Assembly: GCA_027922465.2 (NCBI GenBank)
Contig: BQMF02000057.1
Coordinates: 930,001 to 994,000, forward strand
Direction: 5' to 3'
Origin: Turritopsis dohrnii
Lineage: Eukaryota > Cnidaria > Hydrozoa > Anthoathecata > Oceaniidae
Length of the DNA: 64,000 nucleotides
The stretch's first letter is position 1, and the number at the start of each line of letters is the position of its first letter. The notes under the pieces were generated by a model that saw only the letters and a list, made by a program, of their open reading frames with translations, was not told where the DNA came from and did no database searches. The translations under genes and the position numbers were made by a program. Of this stretch, positions 37,060-49,418 are shown one piece after another.

Positions 37060-39780
37060 TTGCTCGTGAAGAAATCTTCCGGCGGCTTTCGCCTTGTTAC
37101 TTCCTTCGGTGAAGTCGCACTCAAAACCTCAACCTGCTCTTATGCCGGACGTCAACTCTACTCTTCAGTCCATCGATCAATGGAAGAATCTCATACAAAC
37201 CGACCTAACACAAGCATTTTACCAAATCCCTCCAGCCAAAACATCCATGAAGTACTGCGGAATTGCAACCCCATTTCGTGGAGTTCGCGTTTATACCAGA
37301 TCCACTATGGGGATGGCTGGCTCAGAAACTGATGTCACGTATCCTGGGAGACTTGATTCAGGAGGGTTATGTCGCTAAAATTGCCGATGACCTCTATTGC
37401 GGAGGCGATACCCCTAGTGAACTTTTAACGAACTGGCGGAAGGTCTTTACCAGGCTTCACGCAAATGGCCTGACTCTTTCCGCTCCCAAAACTGTCATTG
37501 CCCCGAGATCAACCATCATCCTTGGATGGAAGTGGACTGAAGGGACATTATAAGCTTCCCCACACAGGATATCTACACTCACTGCTTGATCCTGACCCGA
37601 TAAAGTCAAAGGTTTACGTTCATACCTTGGCGCTTGCAAGTTTCTTGGCCGCATAATACCCAATTGTTCATCATACCTAGCACTTCTAGAGGCAGCTGTC
37701 ACGGGAATGTCCTCCACTGATACGACCAACTGGTCCGGTGAACTCTCTGAAGTGTTTCGCATGTCTCAGTTACACCTTCATGACAATCAATCTATCACCA
37801 TACTGCAACATGATGGCAAACTCTGGATCGTAACCGTAGAGCCGTCAAAGCGTCCGGTATTGGCTCCACCCTTTACGTGCAAAGCAACGGTTCCTTAAGA
37901 GTAGCAGGATATTTCAGCGCAAAACTGAAGGACCGACAAATATCTTTGATCCCGTGTGAAATTGAAGCTTTGAGCATCGCCGTGTCACTTCAACATTTCA
38001 GCTCGTTACTGTACAGTCGAAACACCAAACCTGTCTCCTAACAGACAGTAAACCGTGTGTACAAGCATACCATCGTCTTCTCAAGGGAAACCTTTCTCAC
38101 AGCTCCCGATTAACTACATTCCTATCTACCGCTAGTCGCTTCAATATTCATTTTCAGCATTTGGCCTCTCCAATGTTCCTTCAGATTTCGCTTCTCGCAA
38201 TGCTGCAGATTGTCTTGATACATCTTATCAAGTTTGTATCTTCGTTAATAAACTGCAATCCGCTTCAGTGCAAAAGATTAACATATAGGACATTATCAGA
38301 GGCACATCGAAGATGCCATTCATTGACCGACCAGCATGGTTATCTCTGCAAGCCGAATGTCCTGACCTTTGCAGATGCCACTCTCATCTCAAACAAGGAA
38401 CTCGTTCATCAAAGAAGCACACTAACATCAAGGGCGTTAAACGATATCTACAACACTGCACAATATTTCGAGACGGTTTACTTGTGGTTCCCCATAAGGA
38501 AGCGTTCACTCCGGTACAAGAACGCATTGTCGTACCGCGCAAAGTTTTACCTGGCCTACTGACCGCCCTCCACATCAAGTTAGTCTATCCCATGCAGTTT
38601 CAGTTGAAGCAGATTTTTCCAGATATTTCTTTGCTCTAGACATCGACAGTGCTTTACGTGCCACCAGCGGAAACTGCCACGCGTGCTTCTCACTAAAAAC
38701 ATCGACCTGACAACCGTGCCTTCCACCACTTCTAATCTCCACCTGTTATTGGTTTATTATTCGCTGGAGATGTAGTCAGACGTGAGAGGCAGTTCATACT
38801 TATTCTACGCAAAACCGTCACCTCCTTCACTGGTGCTTGTATCGTCGAAAGTGAAAACCATTTAGACTTACGTAATGACCTGATACGTCTTTGTGTCGGC
38901 CTCATTCCACTTGATGACCCTGACGCCGTCGTACGTACAAATCCTGCACCCGCTTTCCAAAAACTCGTCCAGGACGCCGTCTTGACCAGTCATCGCATAA
39001 CCATCGAGCTTGGACGCATCGAAAACATTAACAAAAATTCGGTCGCAGAACGAGCCGTTCAAGAGCTCGAGCAGGAAATCCTTAAGCTCGACAGAGACCA
39101 CGTACCTATCACTGAGGCTCGCCTGGCTGTAGCCGTTGCCAACCTCAACTCACGCCTGCGCACCGAAGGTTTATCATCACGTGAGATGTGGACTCAACGC
39201 GATCAATTCACCTCCACGCAACTACCACTGAACGACCAAAGGATCATCGAAATTCAACACCACCGACGCCTCGCTAACAAGCAGTTCCACAATCAGAGTC
39301 AAACAATCCCTAGACTCTGCTGTTCCAGAAGGATCTATCGCGTATATCCATTTTGAACGCAACAAGGCACAGTCTCGTCCTCGTTACATTGTTACCTCCC
39401 AGGACGGACCTTGGTACCACCTGAAGAAGTTTTCCGGTAACCAACTGCGCAACCTCACATGCGAGGTTCACAGGGATTAATTATGCTACATTCCTGTCCC
39501 AGAGCTTGCTACCTCTGATCCAAAGGACACCTCTCCTGAGGAAGAGGACGACATCATCCAAACAAATCATGGTGATCCCGACGTATCACTGCCCTCAGAT
39601 CTTCCAACAGCTGTTGTACCTCCCCCGGCACTTACAGCCCCCGAGGTTCCGCCAGTCCCTGACACTCCCGCTGATAATCAAGAACAACAGCCTCCACCTG
39701 AAGCGGATTTCTTCGTCAGATCTCGTCCCCGTCGAGAGATACGTCTCCCTGTCCGTTTCGAAGATTATGAGCTGCACTGA
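37060..39780 (+). pseudogene. Ty3-type retrotransposon pol remnant (RT, RNase H, integrase)
   Basis: Read on the plus strand over several frames. [22 protein letters not shown] around 37190-37250, then [19 protein letters not shown] (the YxDD-like site is DDLY) at about 37370-37430 and [12 protein letters not shown]. RNase H around 37830-38080 (TDSKPCVQAYHRLL). An integrase zinc-binding region around 38400-38630, and integrase core to C-terminal region about 38870-39470 (AERAVQELEQEIL). Multiple frameshifts and stops. No LTRs were found and the start of pol and gag are missing, so this is a truncated dead copy. It is noticeably richer in GC than its surroundings. The subfamily is one I associate with cnidarian gypsy-like elements, from memory. 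Confidence 0.8.
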
Positions 39781-40904
39781 ATAGCTCAATGTTTTGTTTA
39801 CTTGTTTTCGCCCTTCACAGAAAGAGACGAAAAGAGGCGGAAGAGAAAGAGACGTTACGCCACTCCGTTGGATTCACGTCTGAGCGTGGCTCCGTACGCC
39901 ATCTTCGAAATAAAGAATGTTCGAATTAAGCGGCATTCGAATTAACGGATGTGTACTGTAGGTATATTTTGTATTAATTATAGATTACAAACTGGTAATA
40001 TATCATCTTACAACAATTTGCAGAACGTTAAATACAAAGTTACGGTTTCTCGAATTGAATATATTAATTGGATATTCTCATAAGTAACAAGGAAAACTCG
40101 TAGAAGAGTGATCTTATCATGGAGAAGCTGTCTTGCTTGTTCTTGTTCAGATGTTTTTTGAAAATCTAACAAGAGCCTCATGGCACAAACACGATTGTAA
40201 ATCTTAATTCAATGTATGCGTAATTTGTATTATAGCCATCAGACAGGGAATTCGTAATCTTCCTTTTTGTACGAAACTATTGTTAATCAATCGAATATCC
40301 TTGTAATGCACATGATATTGGCAAAAAACAAGAAGGCACTATCAGGACTGAAGGCCTGAAGGTCAAAATGGAAAAATGTTTGACTGTGGAGCAAAATCGA
40401 AAAAAACGTTTTTCTGCAGAAAGGTCAAATTAGCAATTTCTGAGTGATAACTAAAATGAGTGTGATTAAAGGGATTCTTGCGTCCAAACTTTTGTGATGG
40501 TAGAACTAAGTTGCTTATGAAGTCCTTTCGCAGTTTTTGGAACTTCTGTTTCCTTAGGGATATATTTATATTTAAAAATCATCAACATGCAATGCATAAT
40601 TATGATGTAATAAGATACACATTTTTAAATAGTTAAGATCAACATTTATAACTTCTGGATGTGTACTTTCAAAAGTACAGTTCTATAAAAGATAGAAGTT
40701 TCCTTAATTTCACATTATAACTTACATATAACTATTCTATTATATTCTAGAATATTCTACTGTACAAATTAAAATATACTATTTTATAGAATTTTGTTTG
40801 GGAAACATAGGAACATAAACACTTTTGATGTAAAAGAATTATGTTATACCGTTTTATAGCTAGCATTAAAGGGATCCTGTGAGAAAAATTTATTTTTTGG
40901 GACA
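39781..40904. other. Spacer with dispersed-repeat copy B
   Basis: Only the 39983-40172 repeat is resolved. A GCATAATTATGATGTAATAA motif near 40595 also occurs in the inverted repeat that follows. Confidence 0.5.
39983..40172 (+). repeat. Dispersed ~200 bp repeat, copy B
   Basis: Same order and orientation of blocks as 10283-10495, with small indels. It begins about 200 bases after the last recognisable integrase-type sequence of the pol remnant, but copy A has no pol nearby, so it is not shown to be part of that element. Confidence 0.6.
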
Positions 40905-41305
40905 CAATAGAGCTCTAAAAGTTGATTAACAAGTCTCATTACAGTTTTTTTATAATTCTTTGTGGTTTTCGAGATATCTCAATTTCAACATCTTAGATTT
41001 GATTTATGCATTGCATAATTATGATGTAATAAGTGAGTAGTTAAAATTTCTCATCGCTTTTAATGAATATTACATCTTTGTACATTAGTAAATGGATAAA
41101 GAATTCTAAGTGAAATGATATGATGAAGTATGAACTAAGAATATTTAGTAGTTCAAAAGTTACACACATCAAAAGCACACTCTCCTATTACATCATAATT
41201 ATGCATTGCATAATTTGATATTTTTAAATTGAAATATCAGCAAAAGGAGAGGAAATTTTCAAAAACTGTAAAAAGACTTGTTAATCAACTTTTTGAGCTC
41301 TATCT
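40905..41305. repeat. Diverged inverted repeat, about 130 bp arms
   Basis: Left arm starts agagctctaaaagttgatta; right arm, reverse-complemented, starts with the equivalent agagctcaaaaagttgatta. Both contain GCATTGCATAATTATGATGTAATA near the inner end. The arms differ by several substitutions and indels, so this is an old foldback/MITE. Confidence 0.6.
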
Positions 41306-41589
41306 ATGAAAACATCAGCAAAGCCAGAGATACTAACTTATCTAGGAAACTATAATCATATTCAAGATAAATCAATTTTATTTTAATCTACTATGGAAAC
41401 ATTATCTGGCAAATCTGGGACTATAAAATATGTGCCCTTGTTCAAAAGGCGGTCACCTTTCATTCACAGTAAAACCAAATAAATAACAATGACCTACTGA
41501 TAAGCTAGCATAACTGATTACAAGTACGTATCGGTTACCAGTTTTTGGATGGATGGTTAAAAGAACTTTGAAGTTTTTTCAATTTAAAT

Positions 41590-42769
41590 GACATAAGCAA
41601 GTCTCTGAACAAAGCACAGGATAATATGCCTACTAAAAATATATATAAGTATATACTTATAAACGGATGAAAAGAAGAAAACTATTTTTGTTAGAACTTT
41701 AAGTTTCTTCCTTCACAGATTCATCAGCTAACTGAAAAAACTGACTCTCAAGCACTTTCAGAAAAGAGATAAGAATCTATATGAATAGTATTATATATAC
41801 ATAGTACTTTGGTGTAACAACAAAGCTGTTCAATGCTATTTGGTGCAGCACACTGTAAGTTAATTTGGTGCAAAGTTGCACAAGTTATTAAGGTGCATAA
41901 AACACAGGTATTATTTGCAGGGTTCGTAGCGCACTTTTCCCAAAATATTTTCCCTGACCTTCCTGACTTTAAGGAGTAAAAAAGGGAAAATGTCCCTGAC
42001 TTTTCTTTTAAAACACCCTGTTTTCCCTGACTTAATTGCCTACTAAAACTGCCACAGAGTCAAGATTACACATTCAGAAGTATCAATTTACAGGCTAGAG
42101 AAGGAATAAAACATTTCATAAAAACATGTTAGTTAACTCTGAAACAAAGAAAAAAAATATTGATAGATGATTGGGTAAGCAAAATTATCATTGAACAAAG
42201 TCAGTAATAGACACTGTTACAGTCTTATGAAAGTGTTCCCTGACTTTCCCTGACCTAAATGGTAAAGAAACTTTTTTCCCCCTGACATTCCCTGACTTCC
42301 CAGAATCTTCCTGTCAAACATAGTTTTTTTCCTGATTTTCCAGACACATCCTGTATTTAAGTGTGTACAATACTTTGTTGCAACAAAGCTGCACAAGCTA
42401 TTATTGCTGTGCGGTCAAAGCTGCATGTGTTTCTTTTCTTCTATGTTTTATTTCTTCGAGAAAGGAAGAACTCAAAAATATACATAAAACAGCAACAGCT
42501 ACAAAGGGATCGCTGCTCTAATTTGAACAGAAAGAGAAATCAACTACTATTCAGCACACAATAAAGTAATCACTCAGACCAAAAGTATATGTGATACAAA
42601 ACAAAGTGATCCGGTGAATGAAAGTAATGCACAAACAATATTTTTCCTTGTGATAAGAAATACTGAGTATATCAATAACTTTTGTCATTAAAAAGACATC
42701 TAACAGAAAATAACATGGGAAAATTTTAATCTGTAGGATTGGCACTTAAGGTCTGGAAAATAAATTCTA
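41590..42769 (+). repeat. Duplicated segment, copy 1
   Basis: Corresponds block by block to 43780-44465: a start like gcacaggaaaatatg/gcacaggataatatg, then TTTGGTGCAACAAAGCTGCACAAGC-like repeats, a (TTCTTC)-rich stretch, and a tail of gtctggaaaata. Copy 1 carries the 437 bp insertion at 41917-42353 that copy 2 lacks. Confidence 0.6.
41917..42353. mobile_element. 437 bp insertion rich in CCCTGAC repeats
   Basis: Begins gcagggttcgtagcgcactt and ends with ccagacacatcctg; inside, TTTTCCCTGAC-like blocks repeat. TATTT lies on both sides (41912-41916 and 42354-42358), and the matching part of copy 2 (around 43955) has a single TATTT and no insert, so the ends are supported by an empty site. Confidence 0.7.
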
Positions 42770-43684
42770 AAGGAAGAAAGTGTTTGCGGAAGAAAGTTTT
42801 GCAGTTTTTGCGGTTTTGGTTCGAATTGTAAAAGTTTATTCCCACAAAATATTGTAATATTGGTAAACCGCAAAAGTTTTTTCCCGCAAAATTTTCAAAA
42901 TAATCCCAAGTTTCGTTAATTATTACAAGACAAATTCCTCCTACCTAAAAGCCTGTTTGTAGAAGTTCATTGACTCCAATTTCAATAAGTGATTTGATCT
43001 ACTTTATTTCGTGAGAATTTCGAGGGCTTTCTTCGGCAAAATTGAATTTCATGGCATTTTAATTTCGCTGTTCAAGCTTAAAGTTGTGAAATATTTTCTC
43101 CGACGAAAAATTAAACTATGTTTGCTTAGTGAAGTTTTTCTATCTTAAATTCTCCAACCTATGAATTTTTCTTTGTCTAGTATGAATGACACTGACAAAA
43201 ATGAATAGTAATGGAGGAGAGCGAATCTGAGAGATATAAAAATTACAATTTTTTTTCTACTAAGTCATTACATTATATATTTAAAATTCAGAAAATCTAA
43301 AAATACTTACAATTTGGATATAAAAATTACAATAGAACACAAATTCGAATGTCAGTGAGTTTGTTTACTAACTGTAGTAACTATCAAAAGAACAACTAGA
43401 AAATGGCGTTAATCTACTATTTTAATGCAATCATTTCCTCTCGATGCATTCATGTCTATAAAGAAACAACTTCCCTGACGAAATTTTCCCTTCTAAGGTA
43501 CTCTCGTTTAACAAGCGCAAAATTGTTTTCTTGCAAAAAAAAATGTAAACTGAGGAACCGCGAAAGTTCATTCCCTCAAAAAGGATTCATTTCCACGAAC
43601 CGCAAAAGATTTTTCCCGCAAAATGCAAAAATTTTGCAGTTCAGCCGAACCACAAAGCTTTCTTCTGCAAACACTTTCTTCCTT
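42770..43684. mobile_element. TA-flanked MITE, 915 bp
   Basis: Ends aaggaagaaagtgtttgcgg and (reverse-complemented) aaggaagaaagtgtttgcag, with TA outside each. Internal blocks such as CGCAAAAGTTTTTTCCCGCAAAA occur at both ends. It lies between the two duplicated segments. No transposase. Confidence 0.7.
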
Positions 43685-43779
43685 TAAAGTAAATGTATAT
43701 GTATCTTTATTCAATGACTTGTAAAGGAGGTCACCTTCATTTTACACAATTAAATCTATGTCAAATGAATTCCAATAAC

Positions 43780-44465
43780 CAAGTCTCGCAACACAGCACA
43801 GGAAAATATGTTAACTAAGAAGGTATATATATAATTTTGGTACAACAAAGCTGCACAAGCTATTTGGTGTGCAAGACACTGCACAAAATATACTTTAGAG
43901 TGTAAGTTAATTTGGTGCAAAACTGCACAAGCTATTAAGGTGCAAAAGCACAGGTACTATTTAAGTACGTTTATAATACTTTGGTGCGACAAAGCTGCAC
44001 AAGCTATTATTGTGGTGCGGTCGAAGCTGCACACTTATATATGTTTCTTTTCTTCTTCTATATTTTTTTGTTCTTGGAGGAAGGAAGAACAGTAAAATAT
44101 GGATGAAAACAACAGCAACGAAAAATCTGCCACTGACCAATGTTTTAAATTACACAAAAATAAGAAAAATAAGGTACTATCCAGCACACAATTACAGTAC
44201 TCACTCAGACCAACGGACTGCAGTCAAAGTCAAATGACTATGCACCCACGCACACATGTGGTGAAGGAAGTTCTGCATCAACAATATTTCGAAGACGATA
44301 GTTACTTTGCTATTTTCTCTTTATCATAAGAAGCATTGAGTATATTAACGACTATTGTCATTAAGAAAACATATTTGACATAAAAAAAACATAGGAAAAT
44401 TAGAAGTAAATCTATAGAATTTTAAGTTTCTTTGATTAAAAGTTAGGTCTGGAAAATAGATGATG
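43780..44465 (+). repeat. Duplicated segment, copy 2 (empty site)
   Basis: Paralogous to 41590-42769 in the same orientation, diverged by many small changes. Starts near gtctcgcaacacagcacagg and ends near gtctggaaaatagatg. Lacks the CCCTGAC-rich insertion. Confidence 0.6.
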
Positions 44466-44599
44466 TTGTCACTTAGGCTGTGATGGCAATGCATATGGAG
44501 CGTCGGCCTAAAACAACAAAACTCCGCGGCACCACGACGATTTTAAACACGATCTCCACTTACGTTACAATCGTGAACAATGTACAATAGATGTAATCT

Positions 44600-45012
44600 C
44601 TAAAAATTCGTAGTCTCTAAAAATTCATAGGCATGCGTGTTAAAATATTTTTTCCATATTATCAGTATGTAGAAAAGTTCCTTTTCTAAAACTTCAGAAT
44701 AACGTTTATTTTTCGTCGTAAAGATAAGTTTTGCAGGAACAACAAGTCCGATTTCCCGTTGACGTTTGCCAGTTATTACTGCTTTTATCTTGTTCTCGAG
44801 ATCTTGATTAATAAAATGGAAGCATAAACTTGAAATTTCTATGGGGATGTGTCCAACGAGAAGATTTTTTTTGTACATGCCAACAGCATATTTATCATAC
44901 TCTCTTGCTTCCTCTCGCTTATCTGGAGCAGCTTCAATTATTTCTCCAATCGTAGCATCCCACACTTCTTTGTAGACATGATTACACAATTTATATTTAC
45001 GAAAAAGAAGAG
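44600..45012 (-). CDS. Second HIRAN-like domain exon (partial)
   Basis: Minus strand, ending at a stop near 44600. Reads VYKEVWDATIGEIIEA, then REYDKYAVGMYKKNLLVGHIP, EISSLCFHFI and VITGKRQREIGLVVPAKLIF. The block order matches the exon at 4221-4679 (a YK-W start, D/N-P-YKYAV, GH[LI]P, VTG, late VP-x-F), so they are one family. Residues before YKLCNHVYK have no ATG, so an upstream exon is expected. Similarity to HLTF/Rad5 HIRAN domains is by eye; the protein may be intact over this exon. Confidence 0.5.
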
Positions 45013-45025
45013 TTTCAGAAAATTC

Positions 45026-45125
45026 AATAGACGCCCCCTTCTTTTAAACGCCCCCCTCGAATAGACGGCCCCGTAAAAATTCAAAAAATTTAATAAACGC
45101 CCCGGGCGTCTAATCGAAGCATTAC
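45026..45125 (-). repeat. Fragment of a CGTAATGCTTCG...AAACGCCCC repeat
   Basis: Minus strand begins taccgt-like cgtaatgcttcgattagacg and contains blocks of GGGGCGTTTA. Similar in style to the CCGTATTTCC MITE family but a different sequence and with no second end seen. Truncated. Confidence 0.4.
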
Positions 45126-45955
45126 GGTTGCGTAGGTTTTCAGGCTAAGCATATATACGGTCTATAAAGAATGGCTTAGCATTTGTATAGCGGTCTATAA
45201 ATTGTATAACGCGCATTGCATGTTTTTGAAGACGATTAAATGGCGTTTTGACTTAGATGTACTGGCCCAAACGATATTTGCATAATATAGGTGGGAATAT
45301 ATAAACGCATAATAAAGTTGCTTCAGTAGTTGCTTAGTCAGCAGGTGTCTTACTCTATATAATATACCAATACATTTAGAAACTTTTGTACCGACAGTAT
45401 CAATTTGTTTTTTTTCCAGGAAAAGGTTTCATCTAACATAACTCCCAAAAATTACTTAGAAATTAATATTCGAAGAGATTCTCGACCAAGCATTTATGAT
45501 GGGATGCTTTTTGACCTCTGCTAATTTCGGAGTTCTGGTCCGCTGTATTACGTTTTAATCTACTCTGCATTCATATCATGCTACACAATAGGATATCTGA
45601 GACATCCAACCGTACATCTAAAAACATCACTTTAAACCGGATGTTTCAAATGTCCGGCCGGACAGAATTAACTGGTAATTTTCAGGATCGCATTTTTGCA
45701 GACAACCGTCCGGACGTTTTGAGTGAACTTGTCTGGCCGTGTGTTTCAAGAATAGTTTCTAAACTCCCGACCGGACATTTTATTTCCAAACACGCGACAG
45801 GATGTCCAAATGTGCAACGGTAATGTCGTAATATCAGCAAGTCTCTTATATTAAGTTTACTAAAATATTGGTATAAGCTCGTGTCCTCTTGAGTGAATGA
45901 CAGAGCACCTTTTACTACATAAAATCCCACTATTTGATCTAAACCTAAACACATA

Positions 45956-46299
45956 CCGTATTTCGTCTAATAAAATTCAAGGTTTTGGATGCGGCGTTTA
46001 ATAGAGGGAGGCGTTCATTAGAGGGCGGCGTTTATTACAAAATAAAAAATTGGACAGAAACAAACTTAAATAATAATGTTTCCTTAAAAAGGTTACAAAA
46101 ATTATATGTTGACGAAAATGTCAAAGAAGAGCAATATCACTGTCGCCGTTCTCTTGTATGAGATGAAAACTTTTTTATAATTCTTGTTTAACCTGTTTTC
46201 TAATAAACACCACTTTTCAAGATGCGGCGTTTAATAGAGGGCGGCGTTTAATAGAGGGTGGCGTTTATCAGAGGGCTGCGTTTATTAGAGGAAATACGG
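45956..46299. mobile_element. TA-flanked MITE (CCGTATTTCC family), copy 2
   Basis: Ends ccgtatttcgtctaataaaa and (reverse-complemented) ccgtatttcctctaataaac, with TA outside each. The same GGCGTTTAATAGAGGG blocks and the TTTTTTATAATTCTTGTTTA middle as copy 1 at 24586-25019. It is about 90 bases shorter than copy 1. Confidence 0.8.
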
Positions 46300-47451
46300 T
46301 ATATCAACTTGACTAGTGAGGAATTCCAATTTCTCATTCGCAAATTTCTTGTTGGATTTATAAAATCAAAATTTTCCTTTAACCTCCACCTAACCCAAAA
46401 TATTGCATTCTAGCCTGCGTTGACCTGTTTCTTTTCTTCATTAGAAAATCAAAGAAACTCACATTGCACAAATGACAATTGCGTCTAATAATGTTTGTAA
46501 GTTTTGAAAACAAAGACGGAGATGATAGTTCATTTGGTTAACAGGCAAAACATAACTCATATATTTCATGACATTGGAAAAATTTGGACAATTATGTACC
46601 TTCATCTTATGTAAAAAGACTCAGTATCTAAAATATTTCTTGTGAAATGATCTTTGCAGCTCCAGAGGAAAGTAACATATTCCTAAGGATGCGATGAGTC
46701 ATATGAGATATGTTTAGATTAGTTTTTCTTAGATTAATGGTAATTGATATTAATCATTAAAATTGCAATAACTATAGGGAAATCGCAATTAAGAGCACTG
46801 TCAATGAACTACCAAGCCTGTTATTTATTTATTTATGAACTTGTCTATGCTTTGAAAGTTTAAAAGCAAACTAGTGTGGATTGATAAATATGCCTGACTT
46901 CGGTAATCTGGTGATGGAAGCACTGTAATGGTTTCCGCCTATCTGTGTATCTTAAGCACGAATTACGAATTTTATCAGCTTTTCAGACTAGAAAATCCTT
47001 TAATTATCTGCTAATGAGATTTGTCCAAGTTCCTCTTGCTAATCCATTGCATTGAACAATCAATTGAACATTCTGTAATGAAACTAATCAGCTGTCCTTG
47101 AGCTAAAGCTTTTAAGTAGTTCGAAAATCACAACGCGTGAATGCCTGAAATGCAAAGTGTTGTCAAAAATAGCTTGAGAACTTCAGAAATCATAAATGAC
47201 AGTCTAATTAATAAGGTTGCTACTAGTATTATGAATGGTAAACAAAACGCTTTAGACTTATACTTACATATTAAAAAAATGGAGAATATTTTGCATTGAG
47301 TTTAATAAAAACCTGCTGCAGGTATCTCTAGTATTTGCAAGTATAGGGACAGTTAAACACAAAGACATTCCAATCCATACAACATGAAGTTTTGATGCTT
47401 TCAAATTGTAAGATGAACTATGTTGGGACTAATCAACAAAATGGCTTTAGT
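46300..47451. other. Gene-free spacer
   Basis: AT-rich. No gene or defined repeat. Confidence 0.5.
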
Positions 47452-47576
47452 AATGCAGAAACCACACTATTCGTAATGCAGAAACCACACTATTCGCAAT
47501 GCAGAAACCACACTATTCGCTACAAGAAACCACACTATTCGCAATGCAGAAACCACGCTATTCGCTACAAGAATAC
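47452..47576. repeat. 22-23 bp minisatellite, about 5 copies
   Basis: Unit gcagaaaccacactattcg plus 3-4 variable bases (TAAT, CAAT or CTACAA). Alternating forms of the unit are interspersed. It gives a spurious His/Tyr-rich open frame. Confidence 0.8.
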
Positions 47577-47874
47577 ATTGTCAAAGAACTATAAAAAAAA
47601 AACTAATCTTACTTTAGCACTAATTTATATTTTAATAATTTAAAAACTGAATTGCTATGAAAATTGTCAGTGGAACAATGTGACAGATGGCAGATAAATG
47701 ATGGCGGATATCACTGTCAGTTGTACTATAAGGATTAGAAGCCAATGTATTGCGTGTGCGTGCGTGTGATTCAAACTTTAATTACTTATGAGACTTTTCC
47801 AAAACTATTCAACTCAACAGTTACCTCAGAGATTTAAAAGATTTTTGTATCAAGTATTTCAGGCATTGATGTGA

Positions 47875-47965
47875 ATTTTTTAGTGAGGGTTTCTTTTTTA
47901 AATTAAATTCTGCGACACAACGCATACTGAACATGGGTGGCGAGCGACGCCGCCTGGGCGGAAAA
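47875..47965 (-). repeat. Truncated copy of the 7347/8333 repeat
   Basis: Minus strand reads gcccaggcggcgtcgctcgc then CCACCCATGTTCAGTATGCGTTGTGTCGC, matching the first 70-90 bases of the tandem repeats at 7347 and 8333. Only the start of the element is present. A small open frame across it (47933-48118, plus strand) is a by-product. Confidence 0.6.
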
Positions 47966-48489
47966 TTCAAACTCTATCAAGTTGTTCACAAATCCCGACA
48001 AAGGTATAGAAAAACAGTCTCGCGGAAACAAAACACAGTATTATCGAACATCACTGATTCATTTCCAAGTTCTAGTAGAAGGAGGGTTCAAGATTTTATG
48101 AAAGCTCATTTGGTCTGAAGCTTGTGTATGAGGTGGTTGGAATCTTTTTACTCCTTTTGAAATTGTAAGCTTCTGGGATCCAACGTTGTTTACAAGCAAG
48201 TTCTTATCCAAATAAGATTAAAAACGTATTGCAAAAGAATTGACCAAATTTTCCGCATTGGTCGACTGCTTAACTGAAAATTAATAAATTTGATTTGAAA
48301 TGAACTTCTTATGAATTAATTAATTAAACTTCGGCGTCTCTCAAATCTGTTTAATCTGATTCAGCACTCATGAATTCTGATAAAATGGCAGCTCTTCTAA
48401 ATGGATTGTTTTACATTAAAATCGGTAATATAATATCTGACTTCACGTAACCAATCCATGATTAGGACATGGATCTGTCAATAATATGG

Positions 48490-48935
48490 GAAAATGTCGA
48501 GTTAGGCAGTGGTCGAGTTAGCGGGGGATTTTAGTTTTAATGTAATATTTATGCCCACTGACCCTGCCACCCATATTATTTTGCTTTTATTAGGTTCAGG
48601 CAGTACCTAGAAGAATTAAATAAGAAAACAACTAATACATTTCTTAATTTGGAATATGTTTTTATCACAAAACGAGCTTCCAAATATTAACGAGGTTCTA
48701 AAAACGATCATTAAGGAACTAAGAAAAACTAAAATTTTGATATTGTCGAGTTTTTTGTCAAGGAATCGAAATATTTATGTCGATATAGGCAGGTGTCGAG
48801 TTAAAAATGTCAAGATAGCCGGGGAAATATCCATTAAAAAATCGAGTCTGGCGGGACCGAAGGAATTATATCGAGTTACGCGGGTGTCGAGTTACCGAGA
48901 GGTCGAGTTAGCGGGGGGTAACTGTAATTCTAAAT
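48490..48935. repeat. Repeat with GTCGAGTTA...GCGGGGG blocks
   Basis: GGTCGAGTTAGCGGGGG occurs near 48510 and again near 48900, with GTCGAGTTA variants between. The right end is gcggggggtaactgta, the usual end of a pogo/Tigger-like MITE; I could not see a matching left end, so it may be truncated. Confidence 0.45.
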
Positions 48936-49349
48936 CCAATGAGTTGTGAGACGCATCTTGCATCAAAGAAATGCCGCACCAAAAGATTTTAACAATAGAA
49001 TTGATAGGATAAAGAAAGGAGTTGTTAGTCATTTCTTTTGATATGTAAATAAACCCAAACAAGATTAAAATGTTCTGTAAAAGAATTCACCAATTTTCCG
49101 CATTGGTCGACTGCTTAACTGAAAACTAGCTAACTGATTAATTACCTAACTTAACCTTTGTTTATTCATTCTACCTATAATTGCTCAAGCATTATCCTTT
49201 AAGTATCTCACAAACTTGAATAGTACGTTGAAGTTGAAATAGAAACATGATTAACATTAATTAGCATTGATAAGCAAAATGAGGTTCAACATAAATTAGG
49301 GTAACACCTGCATAAATTAAAATGTAATTAAGCATGATTAGGATGACAG

Positions 49350-49357
49350 TATAAATA
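49350..49357 (+). promoter_or_regulatory. TATA box of the secreted-peptide gene
   Basis: TATAAATA about 70 bases before the ATG at 49419. Placement suits a transcription start near 49380. Inferred from spacing only. Confidence 0.4.
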
Positions 49358-49418
49358 GAGTAAGTTAAACAGCTCCATTTCATATGCAATTGAAGTTGGC
49401 ATCAGTAAAGAAAGAATC

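Noticed and set aside
47392..47643. Open frame with QKPHYSQCRNH repeats
   Set aside because: Explained by the 22-23 bp minisatellite; no signal peptide or homology.
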